Shown: positions 47,585-56,155 of the stretch, piece after piece | How positions within the stretch are numbered: the stretch's first letter is position 1 | How the letters are laid out: every line of letters starts with the position of its first letter | Source of the DNA: Variovorax sp. PBS-H4 | Lineage (GTDB): Bacteria > Pseudomonadota > Gammaproteobacteria > Burkholderiales > Burkholderiaceae_C | Direction of reading: 5' to 3' | NCBI RefSeq assembly: GCF_901827205.1 | Contig: NZ_LR594675.1 | Location: 5,574,001-5,638,000, forward strand | Length of the DNA: 64,000 bases | Notes under the pieces: generated by a model | Database searches by the model: none | What the model was told of the DNA's origin: nothing | The model's input: only the letters and a program-made list of their open reading frames with translations | Position numbers and translations under genes: made by a program

Positions 47585-48769
47585 TCAGACCAGCTCGAGC
47601 GCGACCGCCGTGCCCTCGCCACCGCCGATGCAGAGCGTGGCAACGCCGCGCTTCTTGCCCTTTTGCTGAAGCGCATGGATCAGCGTGACCATGATGCGCG
47701 CGCCGCTGGCGCCGATCGGATGGCCCAGCGCGCAGGCACCGCCATGCACGTTGACGAGCGCGTGCGAGACGTCGAGTTCATGCATCAGCGCCATCGGCAC
47801 CACCGCGAAAGCCTCGTTGACCTCCCAGAGGTCGACGTCCTTCACGCCCCAGCCCGTCTTCTTGAAGAGCTTGGCGACGGCGCCCACCGGCGCGGTCGAG
47901 AACCACTCCGGCTGCTGGGCATGGGTGGCGTGGCCGAGGATGCGGGCAATGGGCTTGGCGCCCAGCTTCCTGGCCGTGCTCTCGGTCATCATGACCAGCG
48001 CCGCGGCGCCGTCGTTGATCGAGGAGCTGGAGGCGGCGGTGATGGTGCCGCCGTCCTTCTTGAAGGCCGGCTTGAGGGTGGGGATCTTGTCCAGCTTGAC
48101 CTTGCCCGGGCCCTCGTCGATCTCGATCAAGGTGTCGCCGCCGCGGCCCTTGACCAGCACCGGCGCGATCTCGGCCTTGAAAGCACCCGATGTGGTGGCG
48201 GCCTTGGCGCGCTCCACGCTGGCGATCGCGAACTCGTCCTGCTGCTGGCGGGTGAACTTGTACTTGGCCGCGCAGTCCTCGCCGAAGGTCCCCATCGAGC
48301 GGCCGGGCTGGTAGGCGTCCTCCAGTCCGTCGAGCATCATGTGGTCGAAGATGCGGTCGTGGCCCATGCGGTATCCGCCGCGGCCCTTGAGCATCAGGTA
48401 GGGCGCGTTGGTCATGCTCTCCATGCCGCCGGCCACCATCACGTCGTGCGTTCCGGCCAGCAGCAGGTCGTGCGCAAGCATCGCCGCCTTCATGGCCGAG
48501 CCGCACATCTTGCTGAGGGTCACGGCCCCCGCGCTGTCGGGCAGGCCGCCCTTGTAGGCCGCCTGCCGGGCCGGCGCCTGGCCCTGGCCGGCCATCAGGC
48601 AGTTGCCGAACAGCACCTCGCCGACTACGTCGGGCGCAATGCCTGAACGCTCGACGGCGGCCTTGATGGCCACGCCGCCCAGGTCGTGCGCGGCAAGAGA
48701 AGAAAAGTCGCCCTGGAAGCCGCCCATGGGGGTGCGCGCGGCGCCGACGATCACGATAGATTCGGACAT
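47585..48769 (-). CDS. Acetyl-CoA acetyltransferase (thiolase)
   Basis: A 394-residue thiolase. The nucleophile Cys is in TLSKMCGSAMKA, the His in WEVNEAFAVVPM, and the C-terminal Cys in ATLCIGGGEGTA. It interconverts acetoacetyl-CoA and two acetyl-CoA, the sink for acetoacetate made by the leucine pathway and beta-oxidation. The ATG at 48769 has AGGAG nine bases upstream. A 55-nt gap separates it from aceK. Confidence 0.94.
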   Translation of the reverse strand: MSESIVIVGAARTPMGGFQGDFSSLAAHDLGGVAIKAAVERSGIAPDVVGEVLFGNCLMAGQGQAPARQAAYKGGLPDSAGAVTLSKMCGSAMKAAMLAHDLLLAGTHDVMVAGGMESMTNAPYLMLKGRGGYRMGHDRIFDHMMLDGLEDAYQPGRSMGTFGEDCAAKYKFTRQQQDEFAIASVERAKAATTSGAFKAEIAPVLVKGRGGDTLIEIDEGPGKVKLDKIPTLKPAFKKDGGTITAASSSSINDGAAALVMMTESTARKLGAKPIARILGHATHAQQPEWFSTAPVGAVAKLFKKTGWGVKDVDLWEVNEAFAVVPMALMHELDVSHALVNVHGGACALGHPIGASGARIMVTLIHALQQKGKKRGVATLCIGGGEGTAVALELV

Positions 48770-48825
48770 GAAGTGCTCCTTGTGAAGTTGTAAGACAAGC
48801 GGGCTGCAGGGCGCCCTAACTCGAT

Positions 48826-50637
48826 TCAGAAGTAAGGCGCATGGCCATCGTGCTGAAAGCGCTGCGCCTCGTCGTAGGGAAAAACGTCCAGCATCTGCCC
48901 GGCCTGGATGCGCTCCTTGTGGCTCTGCCAGAAGGCCGCGTCGAGCAGGTCGGCGTGGTGGGCCATGAAGGCCTCGCGCACCGCTTCGTTGCCGAGCAGG
49001 AAGGGGCCGAAGGTCTCGGGGAACACGTCCTTCGGCCCGACCGAGTACCAGACCTCGCCGCTCATCTCGTCCTCCTCGGTGCGAGCTTCCGGCACGCGGC
49101 GGAAGTTGCACTCGGTGAGGTACTCGATCTCGTCGTAGTCGTAGAACACCACCTTGCCGCCGCGCGCGACGCCGAAGTTCTTCCACAGCATGTCGCCGGG
49201 AAAGATGTTGGCAGCGACCATGTCCTTGATGGCATTGCCGTATTCGACGACCGCGTGCTCCAGCTGCTTGCCCGCCCGCTGGGCGTGCTCCGGATGCTCG
49301 AGCTGGTCGAAGGCCTCCTGCAGATAGATGTTGAGCGGGATCATGCGGCGCTCGATGTAGACATGCTTGAGCACCAGCTCCATTTCCCCATTGCCGTCGC
49401 GGTCGCCGATCTCGAGCTGGCTGGGCGCGAACTGCCTGATCTCCTCGATCAGCTCGGGCTCGAAGCGGTCCAGCGGAAAGCCGACATCGCTGTACTCGAG
49501 CGTGTCGGCCATCCGGCCCACGCGATCGTGCTGCTTCACCAGCATGTACTTGCCCTTGATCTGCTCGCGCGTGGTGTCCTTCTGCGGCGGGTAGAAGTCC
49601 TTGATGACCTTGAACACGTAGGGGAAGGAGGGCAGGTCGAACACGAGCATCACCATGCCCTTGATCCCGGGCGCGATGCGGAACCGGTCGGTCGAGTAGT
49701 TCAGGTGATAGAGGAAGTCGCGGTAGAAAAGCGTCTTGCCCTGCTTTGCCAGCCCGAGGGCGTTGTAGATCTCGGCGCGCGGCTTGCGCGGCATCAGCGA
49801 GCGCAGGAACTGCACGAAGGCCGAAGGCACCTCCATGTCGACCATGAAGTAGGCCCGCGCAAAGCTGAAGAGCATCTGCAGGTCTTCCTCGCCGAAGAGC
49901 GCAGCGTCGATGTAGAACTTGCCGGCGCGGTCATGCAGGATCGGCAGCGCGAAGGGCAGCTCGATGAAGCCGTTCATGATCTTTCCCACCACGTACGCGC
50001 CCTTGTTGCGGTAGAACAGGCCGGACAGCACCTGCAGCTGGAAGTTTGCGCGCAGCTTGACCTGGTGAAAGCGCCCGAGGATGGCTGCCGCCACGCGCTC
50101 GGCATCGCGCTGGATATCGGCAAAGCGGCCCTGCAGCGCATAGTCCTCGAGCAGCCCGCGCACCGTATCGGCCAGCGTGTGCTGCTCGGGGTAGTAGGCG
50201 CGGTACGTCGGCGCGCCGCGCGCCTCGATGTACTCGGTGCTGATGGCCGGCCGCACGAAAATGAAGTCGTTCTGGAAGTAGGCGCGGTGCAGGATCTTGG
50301 TGGTGACCGAGTTGAAGAAGGTCTCGGCCAGCTCCGGCTGGTGGTGGTCGACCAGGAGGCCGATGAAGTGCAGCTTGACCTGGTGCCAGACATCCATGGG
50401 CTGCTCGCCGGCCTTGAACTCTTTCTCGAGCCGGGCCACCGCCTCGCTCACGCGCAGGTCGTAGAACTCGATGCGCTCGCGCTGGGCCCGCTGCTGGCCG
50501 TGCCAGTCGGCCGTCTCGAAGCGGTGCTTGGCGCGCGCCGATTCGGCCCGAAACAGCCGGTAGTGGCGGTCGAAGCCGTCGCGCATCGCTTTGGCGATGT
50601 CGTAGGCGAGCGGGGAATCGAGGCGCTGGGGAAACAT
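48826..50637 (-). CDS. aceK: Isocitrate dehydrogenase kinase/phosphatase
   Basis: A 603-residue bifunctional enzyme that switches ICDH by reversible phosphorylation, sending isocitrate to the glyoxylate bypass during growth on acetate or fatty acids. The N-terminal regulatory domain (HWQVKLHFIGLLVDH-type region at about 88-100) and the C-terminal kinase fold (FPYVFKVIKD, FPGDMLWKNFGV, FYDYDEIEYLTECNFR) are complete. It follows the carbonic anhydrase gene with a 4-nt gap. No aceA or aceB is in the window. The acetyl-CoA-yielding neighbours fit its role. Confidence 0.96.
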   Translation of the reverse strand: MFPQRLDSPLAYDIAKAMRDGFDRHYRLFRAESARAKHRFETADWHGQQRAQRERIEFYDLRVSEAVARLEKEFKAGEQPMDVWHQVKLHFIGLLVDHHQPELAETFFNSVTTKILHRAYFQNDFIFVRPAISTEYIEARGAPTYRAYYPEQHTLADTVRGLLEDYALQGRFADIQRDAERVAAAILGRFHQVKLRANFQLQVLSGLFYRNKGAYVVGKIMNGFIELPFALPILHDRAGKFYIDAALFGEEDLQMLFSFARAYFMVDMEVPSAFVQFLRSLMPRKPRAEIYNALGLAKQGKTLFYRDFLYHLNYSTDRFRIAPGIKGMVMLVFDLPSFPYVFKVIKDFYPPQKDTTREQIKGKYMLVKQHDRVGRMADTLEYSDVGFPLDRFEPELIEEIRQFAPSQLEIGDRDGNGEMELVLKHVYIERRMIPLNIYLQEAFDQLEHPEHAQRAGKQLEHAVVEYGNAIKDMVAANIFPGDMLWKNFGVARGGKVVFYDYDEIEYLTECNFRRVPEARTEEDEMSGEVWYSVGPKDVFPETFGPFLLGNEAVREAFMAHHADLLDAAFWQSHKERIQAGQMLDVFPYDEAQRFQHDGHAPYF

Positions 50638-50641
50638 GCGT

Positions 50642-51361
50642 TCACGGCTCAGCTTGCGCCGGGTCGACATCGACCTGCGGCTTCTCGGCCCGCTTGCTCC
50701 ACTTGTAGCGGATGCGCTGGACGGCCGCCTTGTACAAAGCCTCGATGGGCTTGACGCCATCGAGCGTCATGCCGAGGTCCTGCAGCAGGCCGTCGTGCAC
50801 GCCGAAAGCCCAGCCGTGAATGGAGACGGATTGCTTGCGGCTCCACGCATCCTCCATCACGGTGCTGACGGCGACGTTGACCACCTGCTCCGTCACGTTG
50901 AGTTCGCACAGCGCGTCGGCACGCAGTTCTTCGGGCAGGGAATTGAGCAGCACGCGATGGCGGTCGCGCACGTCCTGGATATGACGGATCCAGTTGTCGG
51001 CGAGGCCGATGCGCGCGCTGTCGAGCGCCGCCTGGACGCCGCCGCAACCATAGTGGCCCACCACCATGATGTGCTGGACCTTGAGCCGTTCGACGGCGAA
51101 CTGGATCGCCGACAGCGCGTTGAGGTCGGAATGCACGACGATGTTGGCGACGTTGCGATGCACGAACACCTCGCCCGGCTCCAGCCCGGTGATCTGGTTG
51201 GCGGGCACGCGGCTGTCAGAGCAGCCGATCCACATGTACTTGGGCGTCTGCTGCTTCACCAGGCTGGTGAAGAAGCCGGGACGATCCCGTTCCATGCGCG
51301 CTGCCCACGAACGGTTGTGGGCGAAGAGATCCTCCAGGTTGTCGGGCGTGTCGTTTTCCAT
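50642..51361 (-). CDS. can: Beta-class carbonic anhydrase
   Basis: A 239-residue zinc enzyme that interconverts CO2 and bicarbonate. The ligands are Cys47 and Asp49 in GCSDSRVPAN, and His103/Cys106 in GHYGCGG, the Can-type arrangement. Bicarbonate is the substrate of the biotin carboxylases encoded elsewhere in this window. Four nt separate it from aceK. The tail after RIRYKWSKR is short and acidic. Confidence 0.95.
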   Translation of the reverse strand: MENDTPDNLEDLFAHNRSWAARMERDRPGFFTSLVKQQTPKYMWIGCSDSRVPANQITGLEPGEVFVHRNVANIVVHSDLNALSAIQFAVERLKVQHIMVVGHYGCGGVQAALDSARIGLADNWIRHIQDVRDRHRVLLNSLPEELRADALCELNVTEQVVNVAVSTVMEDAWSRKQSVSIHGWAFGVHDGLLQDLGMTLDGVKPIEALYKAAVQRIRYKWSKRAEKPQVDVDPAQAEP

Positions 51362-51398
51362 GGGTCGTGCTTGGTGAGTGAGGGACGATGATGGGGCC

Positions 51399-51794
51399 TC
51401 AACGGGCCTTCGGCTTGGACGCGCGGGTCAGGGCGGCACGGGCCTGCTTCTCCTGCGCGCGGATTTCGGCCAGGTTGGCCTGCAATTCCTCCATTTGTGC
51501 CTCGAGCTGGGTGCGATGACTGCCGAGCACGCCGAGGAAACGCTGTAGCTGCGGCACGGTGTCGCGCGGGCTGTCGTACATGTCGAGGATTTCCTTCACC
51601 TCGTTGAGTTTCAGGCCGAGGCGCTTGGCACGCAGCGTGAGCCCCAGCCGCGTCCTGTCGCGCGCGGTGTAGACGCGCTGCTGGCCGGCGCGCTCGGGGG
51701 CGAGCAGACCCATGTCCTCATAGAAACGGATCGCACGCGTGGTGAGGTCGAATTCGCGGGCGAGTTCGCCGATGGTGAAGGTCTGCGAGGACAT
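51399..51794 (-). CDS. MerR-family regulator (LiuR-like)
   Basis: A 131-residue MerR protein: winged HTH (TIGELAREFDLTTRAIRFYEDMGLL), dimerisation helix with coiled-coil character (residues about 78-118), and no metal-binding cysteines. It resembles LiuR, which controls leucine and fatty-acid catabolism genes in proteobacteria. It is divergent from the MBL hydrolase gene. A 20-bp palindrome between the two is the likely binding site. Whether it governs the liu cluster 16 kb away is unknown. Confidence 0.88.
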   Translation of the reverse strand: MSSQTFTIGELAREFDLTTRAIRFYEDMGLLAPERAGQQRVYTARDRTRLGLTLRAKRLGLKLNEVKEILDMYDSPRDTVPQLQRFLGVLGSHRTQLEAQMEELQANLAEIRAQEKQARAALTRASKPKAR

Positions 51795-51861
51795 CGGTGG
51801 GTCAATTGCGCAGGCGACAGCAGCTTCGGGCCTGACTACCTACAATGATGGGTCTTCCCCA

Positions 51862-51881
51862 TGACGTTTACGTTAACGTCA
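51862..51881. promoter_or_regulatory. Palindromic operator between merR and MBL genes
   Basis: TGACGTTTACGTTAACGTCA, a 20-bp palindrome with 9 of 10 half-site bases matching. It contains ACGT-type half-sites like those described for LiuR regulators. On the minus strand it includes TTGACG, a good -35 for merR. On the plus strand it ends seven bases before the MBL ATG, and TACAAT (51841-51846) lies upstream as a possible -10. Confidence 0.75.
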
Positions 51882-51888
51882 ATCCTAC

Positions 51889-52950
51889 ATGAACTTGCTC
51901 GAACGCGAACTCCACTACCCTCACGGCGACACGCTGCCCGAACCGGGCCGGACCTTCGAAGTGGCGCCGGGCGTGCGCTGGCTGCGCATGGCGCTCCCCT
52001 TCGCGCTCGACCACATCAACCTCTGGCTGCTGCGCGACAGCATCGACGGCACTGAGGGCTGGACGGTGGTGGACTGCTGCATCGCGCACGAGGCATCGCG
52101 CGCGCAGTGGGAGCAGATCTTCGCGAATGAGCTCGAGGGCCTGCCGATCCTGCGCGTGATCGTCACGCACATGCACCCCGACCACATCGGCCTGGCCGAT
52201 TGGCTTTGCAAGCGCTGGAACGCGCCCCTGTGGATCAGCTCGACCGACTATCACGTCGCGCGCGTGCTCACCAGCAACGGCGACACGCTGGCCGGCGGAG
52301 ATGCGGCAGCGGACTTCTTCGTTTCGCACGGCATGGCCGATGCCAAGGCGCTGGCGGTCATCCGCGGCCGCACCAGCTACTACGCGGACATGGTGCCCTC
52401 GGTGCCGGCGAACTTCGTTCGGATGCTCGACGGCGACACGGTCCGCATCGGGGGGCGCGCCTGGCGCTGCATCAGCGGCTACGGGCACGCGCCGGAGCAC
52501 ATCTCGCTGTATTGCGAGGAGCTCAATGCGCTGCTGGGCGGCGACATGATGCTGCCGCGCATCTCCACCAATGTGAGCGTGCACGCAGGGGAGCCGGAAG
52601 CCAACCCGCTGCGCCTGTTCCTCGACAGCATCGAGCGTTTCAACGAACTGCCGGCGAATGCGCTGGGCCTGCCTTCGCATGGCAAGCCATTCACCGGCAT
52701 CCACCAGCGCGTGAAGCAGCTGCAGGACCACCACCGCGACCGCCTGGCCGAGCTGCTGGAGGCGTGCGCGGCGCGGCCGCTCAGCGCGGCCGAGGGCCTG
52801 CCGGTCCTGTTCAAGCGCGCACTCGACGTGCACCAGACCACCTTCGCCCTGGGCGAGACCGTGGCGCACCTGCACCTGCTGTGGTTCGAGGGACAGTTGC
52901 AGCGACGCAAGGACGAGGACGGCGTCTGGCGCTTCGGCGTGTTGTCATGA
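51889..52950 (+). CDS. Metallo-beta-lactamase-fold hydrolase
   Basis: A 353-residue cytosolic MBL-fold enzyme. The zinc motif is THMHPDHIG near residue 93, with further ligands in YGHAPEH and the aspartate of LGGDMM, and then SHGKPF. Relatives act on thioesters, lactones or glutathione conjugates, often near fatty-acid genes. The C-terminal helical domain (KRALDVHQTTFALGETVAHL) is typical of the group annotated next to acyl-CoA genes. Its stop overlaps the LRR-kinase start (ATGA). Confidence 0.88.
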   Translation: MNLLERELHYPHGDTLPEPGRTFEVAPGVRWLRMALPFALDHINLWLLRDSIDGTEGWTVVDCCIAHEASRAQWEQIFANELEGLPILRVIVTHMHPDHIGLADWLCKRWNAPLWISSTDYHVARVLTSNGDTLAGGDAAADFFVSHGMADAKALAVIRGRTSYYADMVPSVPANFVRMLDGDTVRIGGRAWRCISGYGHAPEHISLYCEELNALLGGDMMLPRISTNVSVHAGEPEANPLRLFLDSIERFNELPANALGLPSHGKPFTGIHQRVKQLQDHHRDRLAELLEACAARPLSAAEGLPVLFKRALDVHQTTFALGETVAHLHLLWFEGQLQRRKDEDGVWRFGVLS

Positions 52951-54332
52951 CCGCTGGCCGGCCGCCCGAGGGCGGTCGCACGGCGGCGGAAAGCGAAGCG
53001 ACGCCAACCACCCCATTGGAGCGGCTTCGCAGCGGCCAGCTGGCGGGGGCGCGACGCCTTGCCTTGCGCTGCGGCCTCACCGAGTTCCCGCGCGAGATCT
53101 TCGCGCTGGCCGATACGCTCGAGGAGCTCGACCTCTCAGGCAATGCACTGTCGGCGCTGCCCGAAGATCTTGGCCGGCTGCACCGGCTGCGCGTGCTCTT
53201 CTGCTCCGACAACCGCTTTACCGAACTGCCCACCGCGCTGGGCCGGTGCGGCAGCCTCGACATGATCGGCTTCAAGGCCAACCGCATCCGCACGGTGCCG
53301 CCCGAGGCGCTGCCGCCCGCGCTGCGCTGGCTGATCCTGACCGACAACGAGATCGATGCGCTGCCGCGGACGATCGGCCGCTGCACCCGGTTGCAGAAGC
53401 TGATGCTGGCCGGCAATCGCCTCGAGAGCCTCCCGGCCGAACTGGCCGGCTGCCGCGCGCTGGAACTGCTGCGCATCTCGGCCAATCGACTCGAGGCCCT
53501 GCCGGACTGGCTGCCTGCCCTGCCCCGGCTCGCTTGGCTGGCCTTTGCAGGCAACCCCTTTGCGGACCGGGCGGAAACCGCCGCTGCGGAGGCTGCAGCC
53601 ATCCCGGCAGTCGACTGGCGGTGCCTGTCGCCGCGCGACAAGCTGGGTGAAGGCGCCTCCGGCGTGATCCACAGCGCCGACTGGACCCAGGCAGACGGCA
53701 GCATTCGGCCCGTCGCCGTGAAGCTGTTCAAGGGCGAGGTGACCAGCGACGGCTGGCCGCACAGCGAGATGGCCGCCTGCATCGCCGCCGGTGCGCATCC
53801 GAACCTGATCGCAGTCGAGGGCCGGATCCTGGCCCCCCCTGAAGGCGCAACCGGCCTGGTGCTGGCGCTGGTGGACCCGCGCTTCCGCAATCTGGCCGGC
53901 CCACCCAGCCTGGAGTCCTGCACGCGTGACGTCTATGCCGATGACGCCAGCTGGCCAGTAACCGCGGCCCGGCGGCTGGCCCGCGGAATCGCTTCGGCCG
54001 TCGCGCAGTTGCACGCGCACGGCATCGTGCATGGCGACGTCTACGCCCACAACATCCTCTGGGACGGCGAGGGCAACGGCCTGCTGGGCGACTTCGGCGC
54101 CGCATCCTTTCTGCCGCCGGACAACACGGGTCAGTCGCTCGCACTGCAACGCATCGAGGCGCGCGCCTTCGGCCTGCTGCTCGGGGAGTTGCGCTCGCGC
54201 TGCCGCGCCCAGGACGATGCAGACCGCGCCGTGCTGGAACGATGGGCCGAACTCGAAAGGCGCTGCACGCAGCCAGAGGCCGCCGCGCGGCCGCGGCTGG
54301 CGGAAATCGCCTCGGCCCTGACCGCTGTCTGA
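52947..54332 (+). CDS. Leucine-rich-repeat protein with C-terminal kinase-like domain
   Basis: A 461-residue protein. Residues about 58-205 form six to seven LRRs of about 23 residues (LEELDLSGNALSALPEDLGR type). Residues about 225-461 form a protein-kinase-like fold: P-loop LGEGASGV (233-240), lysine in VAVKLFKG (Lys259), catalytic loop HGDVYAHN (362-369) and GDFGAA (382-384). The loop has HGD where Ser/Thr kinases have HRD, as in some eukaryote-like and aminoglycoside-kinase-related proteins. There is no signal or membrane segment. The start is fixed by the ATGA overlap with the MBL gene. Confidence 0.88.
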   Translation: MTAGRPPEGGRTAAESEATPTTPLERLRSGQLAGARRLALRCGLTEFPREIFALADTLEELDLSGNALSALPEDLGRLHRLRVLFCSDNRFTELPTALGRCGSLDMIGFKANRIRTVPPEALPPALRWLILTDNEIDALPRTIGRCTRLQKLMLAGNRLESLPAELAGCRALELLRISANRLEALPDWLPALPRLAWLAFAGNPFADRAETAAAEAAAIPAVDWRCLSPRDKLGEGASGVIHSADWTQADGSIRPVAVKLFKGEVTSDGWPHSEMAACIAAGAHPNLIAVEGRILAPPEGATGLVLALVDPRFRNLAGPPSLESCTRDVYADDASWPVTAARRLARGIASAVAQLHAHGIVHGDVYAHNILWDGEGNGLLGDFGAASFLPPDNTGQSLALQRIEARAFGLLLGELRSRCRAQDDADRAVLERWAELERRCTQPEAAARPRLAEIASALTAV

Positions 54333-54340
54333 GGCCTGCC

Positions 54341-55234
54341 GTGCCTGCCGCGCCGCTACCCACCCGCGATGGCGTCGGGCCGAGCCGTGTTGCGCTGCCG
54401 CCGGGCCCCTGGACCACCATCGCCGAGTTCCTGGTCGAGCGCTTCGCCGCCATTCCGCGCACCGAGTGGGAGGCGCGAATGCGCGCGGGGGATGTGGTGG
54501 ACGAGCGGGGCCTCCCCGTCACGCCGACCCGGCCGTACCAGCCGCGGCTGCACGTCTTCTACTACCGCTCACTCGACAGCGAGCGGGTCGTGCCATTCGA
54601 GGAGACGGTGCTCTTCCGGGACGAGCACCTGCTCGCCGTCGACAAGCCGCACTTCCTGACGGTGGCACCGGTGGGCAAGTATGTGCAGCAGAGCCTGCTG
54701 GTGCGCCTGCAGCGCAAACTGGGCCTGGACCAGCTCGCGCCCCTGCACCGCATCGACCGCGAGACCGCCGGCCTGGTGCTGTTCTCGGTGCAGCCGGCCA
54801 CACGCCATGCGTACCACGCGCTGTTCGCCGCGCGTGCCATCACCAAGGGCTACGAGGCCATCGTGCCGTGGCACGGCACGCCGGACCTGCCCGCGGTGCG
54901 CCGCAGCCGCGTGATCGACGACACGCATTTCATGCGCATGCGCGAAGTGGAAGGCGAGCCCAATGCCGAGACCCGCTTCGAGCTGCTGGAGGTCCGCGAC
55001 GGCTGGGCCCGCCTGTTCCTGTCGCCGCTGACCGGCCGCCGCCATCAGCTGCGCGTGCACTGTGCCGCCCTGGGCTTGCCGATCCGCCACGACACGCTCT
55101 ATCCCACGCTGCAGCCCGAAGGTGCGGACGAATTCGACCGGCCCCTGCAGTTGCTGGCCAAGTCGCTGGCGTTTCGCGACCCGCTCGACGGGCGGCCGCG
55201 CGCCTTCGAGAGCCTTCGCTCCCTCGCCTTGTAG
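54341..55234 (+). CDS. RluA-family pseudouridine synthase
   Basis: A 297-residue enzyme. The catalytic Asp lies in LHRIDRETAGLVLF and the second motif is LTGRRHQLRVH, both typical of RluA/RluC/RluD. The N-terminal part (TIAEFLVERFAAIPRTEWEARM) is an S4-like RNA-binding region. Members modify uridines in rRNA or tRNA; the target here is not known. I chose GTG 54341, with GAGG six bases upstream, eight nt after the LRR-kinase stop. It is probably in the same operon. Confidence 0.87.
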   Translation: MPAAPLPTRDGVGPSRVALPPGPWTTIAEFLVERFAAIPRTEWEARMRAGDVVDERGLPVTPTRPYQPRLHVFYYRSLDSERVVPFEETVLFRDEHLLAVDKPHFLTVAPVGKYVQQSLLVRLQRKLGLDQLAPLHRIDRETAGLVLFSVQPATRHAYHALFAARAITKGYEAIVPWHGTPDLPAVRRSRVIDDTHFMRMREVEGEPNAETRFELLEVRDGWARLFLSPLTGRRHQLRVHCAALGLPIRHDTLYPTLQPEGADEFDRPLQLLAKSLAFRDPLDGRPRAFESLRSLAL

Positions 55235-55359
55235 CGAACCCCTCGGCCTTCGAACAACCTGGCGCTGGAACACGAAGCGCCGGAGCCGCTGGCGCCAAGG
55301 TGACGCCGTGCAATGCCCGCACGCACTAAGCTTGTCCTGAACCTCAGGAGACACAGCGC

Positions 55360-56130
55360 ATGGACACCACCCGACTCTTCTCTCTTGCCGGCCGCACGGC
55401 CCTCGTTACCGGCGGCTCGCGCGGTATCGGCCGCATGATCGCCGAGGGCTTCCTGGCCCAAGGCGCGCGCGTCTACATCTCGGCGCGCAAGGCCGACGCC
55501 TGCGACCAGACGGCGAAGGAGCTCTCCGCGTTCGGCTCCTGCATCTCGCTGCCGGCGGACGTCTCGACCGTCGAGGGCGCGCACGCGCTGGTGCAGGCCT
55601 ACGCCAGGCACGAGAGCACGCTGGACATCCTCGTCAACAACGCCGGCGCCGCCTGGGGCGCGCCCTACGAGGAGTTCCCGGAAAGCGGCTGGGACAAGGT
55701 GGTGGACCTCAATCTCAAGACGCCCTTCTTCCTGACCCAGGCGCTGACGCCGATGCTCAGGAAGGCGGCCACCGATCATCTGGCGAAGGTGATCAACATC
55801 GCCTCGATCGATGGCATCTCCGTCAATCCGCAGGAAACGTACTCGTACGCGGCGAGCAAGGCCGGCCTGATCCAGCTCACGCGCCGCATGGCGCTGCGCC
55901 TGGCGCAGGAGCGCATCGTCGTCAGCGCAATCGCACCTGGCGCCTTCGCCTCGAACATGAACAAGGACGCGCGCGATCATGGCGAAGAGATCAAGGGCCG
56001 CATTCCGGCCGGGCGCATCGGCGAGCCGGAGGACATGGCAGGCGCCGCGATCTACCTGGCCTCCAGGGCCGGTGACTACGTGATGGGCTCGACGCTCATC
56101 GTCGATGGCGGCGTGACGCACGCGCGCTGA
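55360..56130 (+). CDS. Short-chain dehydrogenase/reductase
   Basis: A 256-residue NAD(P)-dependent SDR. The cofactor loop is GGSRGIG, then NNAG, the Ser in NIASIDG and the catalytic Tyr-x3-Lys in YAASK. The overall pattern (SLAGRTALVTGGSRGIGRMIAEG) is close to RhlG-like and 3-oxoacyl-ACP reductase-like proteins. The substrate is unknown. AGGAG lies before the ATG. It is convergent with the YgjP-like gene. Confidence 0.88.
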   Translation: MDTTRLFSLAGRTALVTGGSRGIGRMIAEGFLAQGARVYISARKADACDQTAKELSAFGSCISLPADVSTVEGAHALVQAYARHESTLDILVNNAGAAWGAPYEEFPESGWDKVVDLNLKTPFFLTQALTPMLRKAATDHLAKVINIASIDGISVNPQETYSYAASKAGLIQLTRRMALRLAQERIVVSAIAPGAFASNMNKDARDHGEEIKGRIPAGRIGEPEDMAGAAIYLASRAGDYVMGSTLIVDGGVTHAR

Positions 56131-56155
56131 GGCATCGACCGCTGCCGACAAGACC

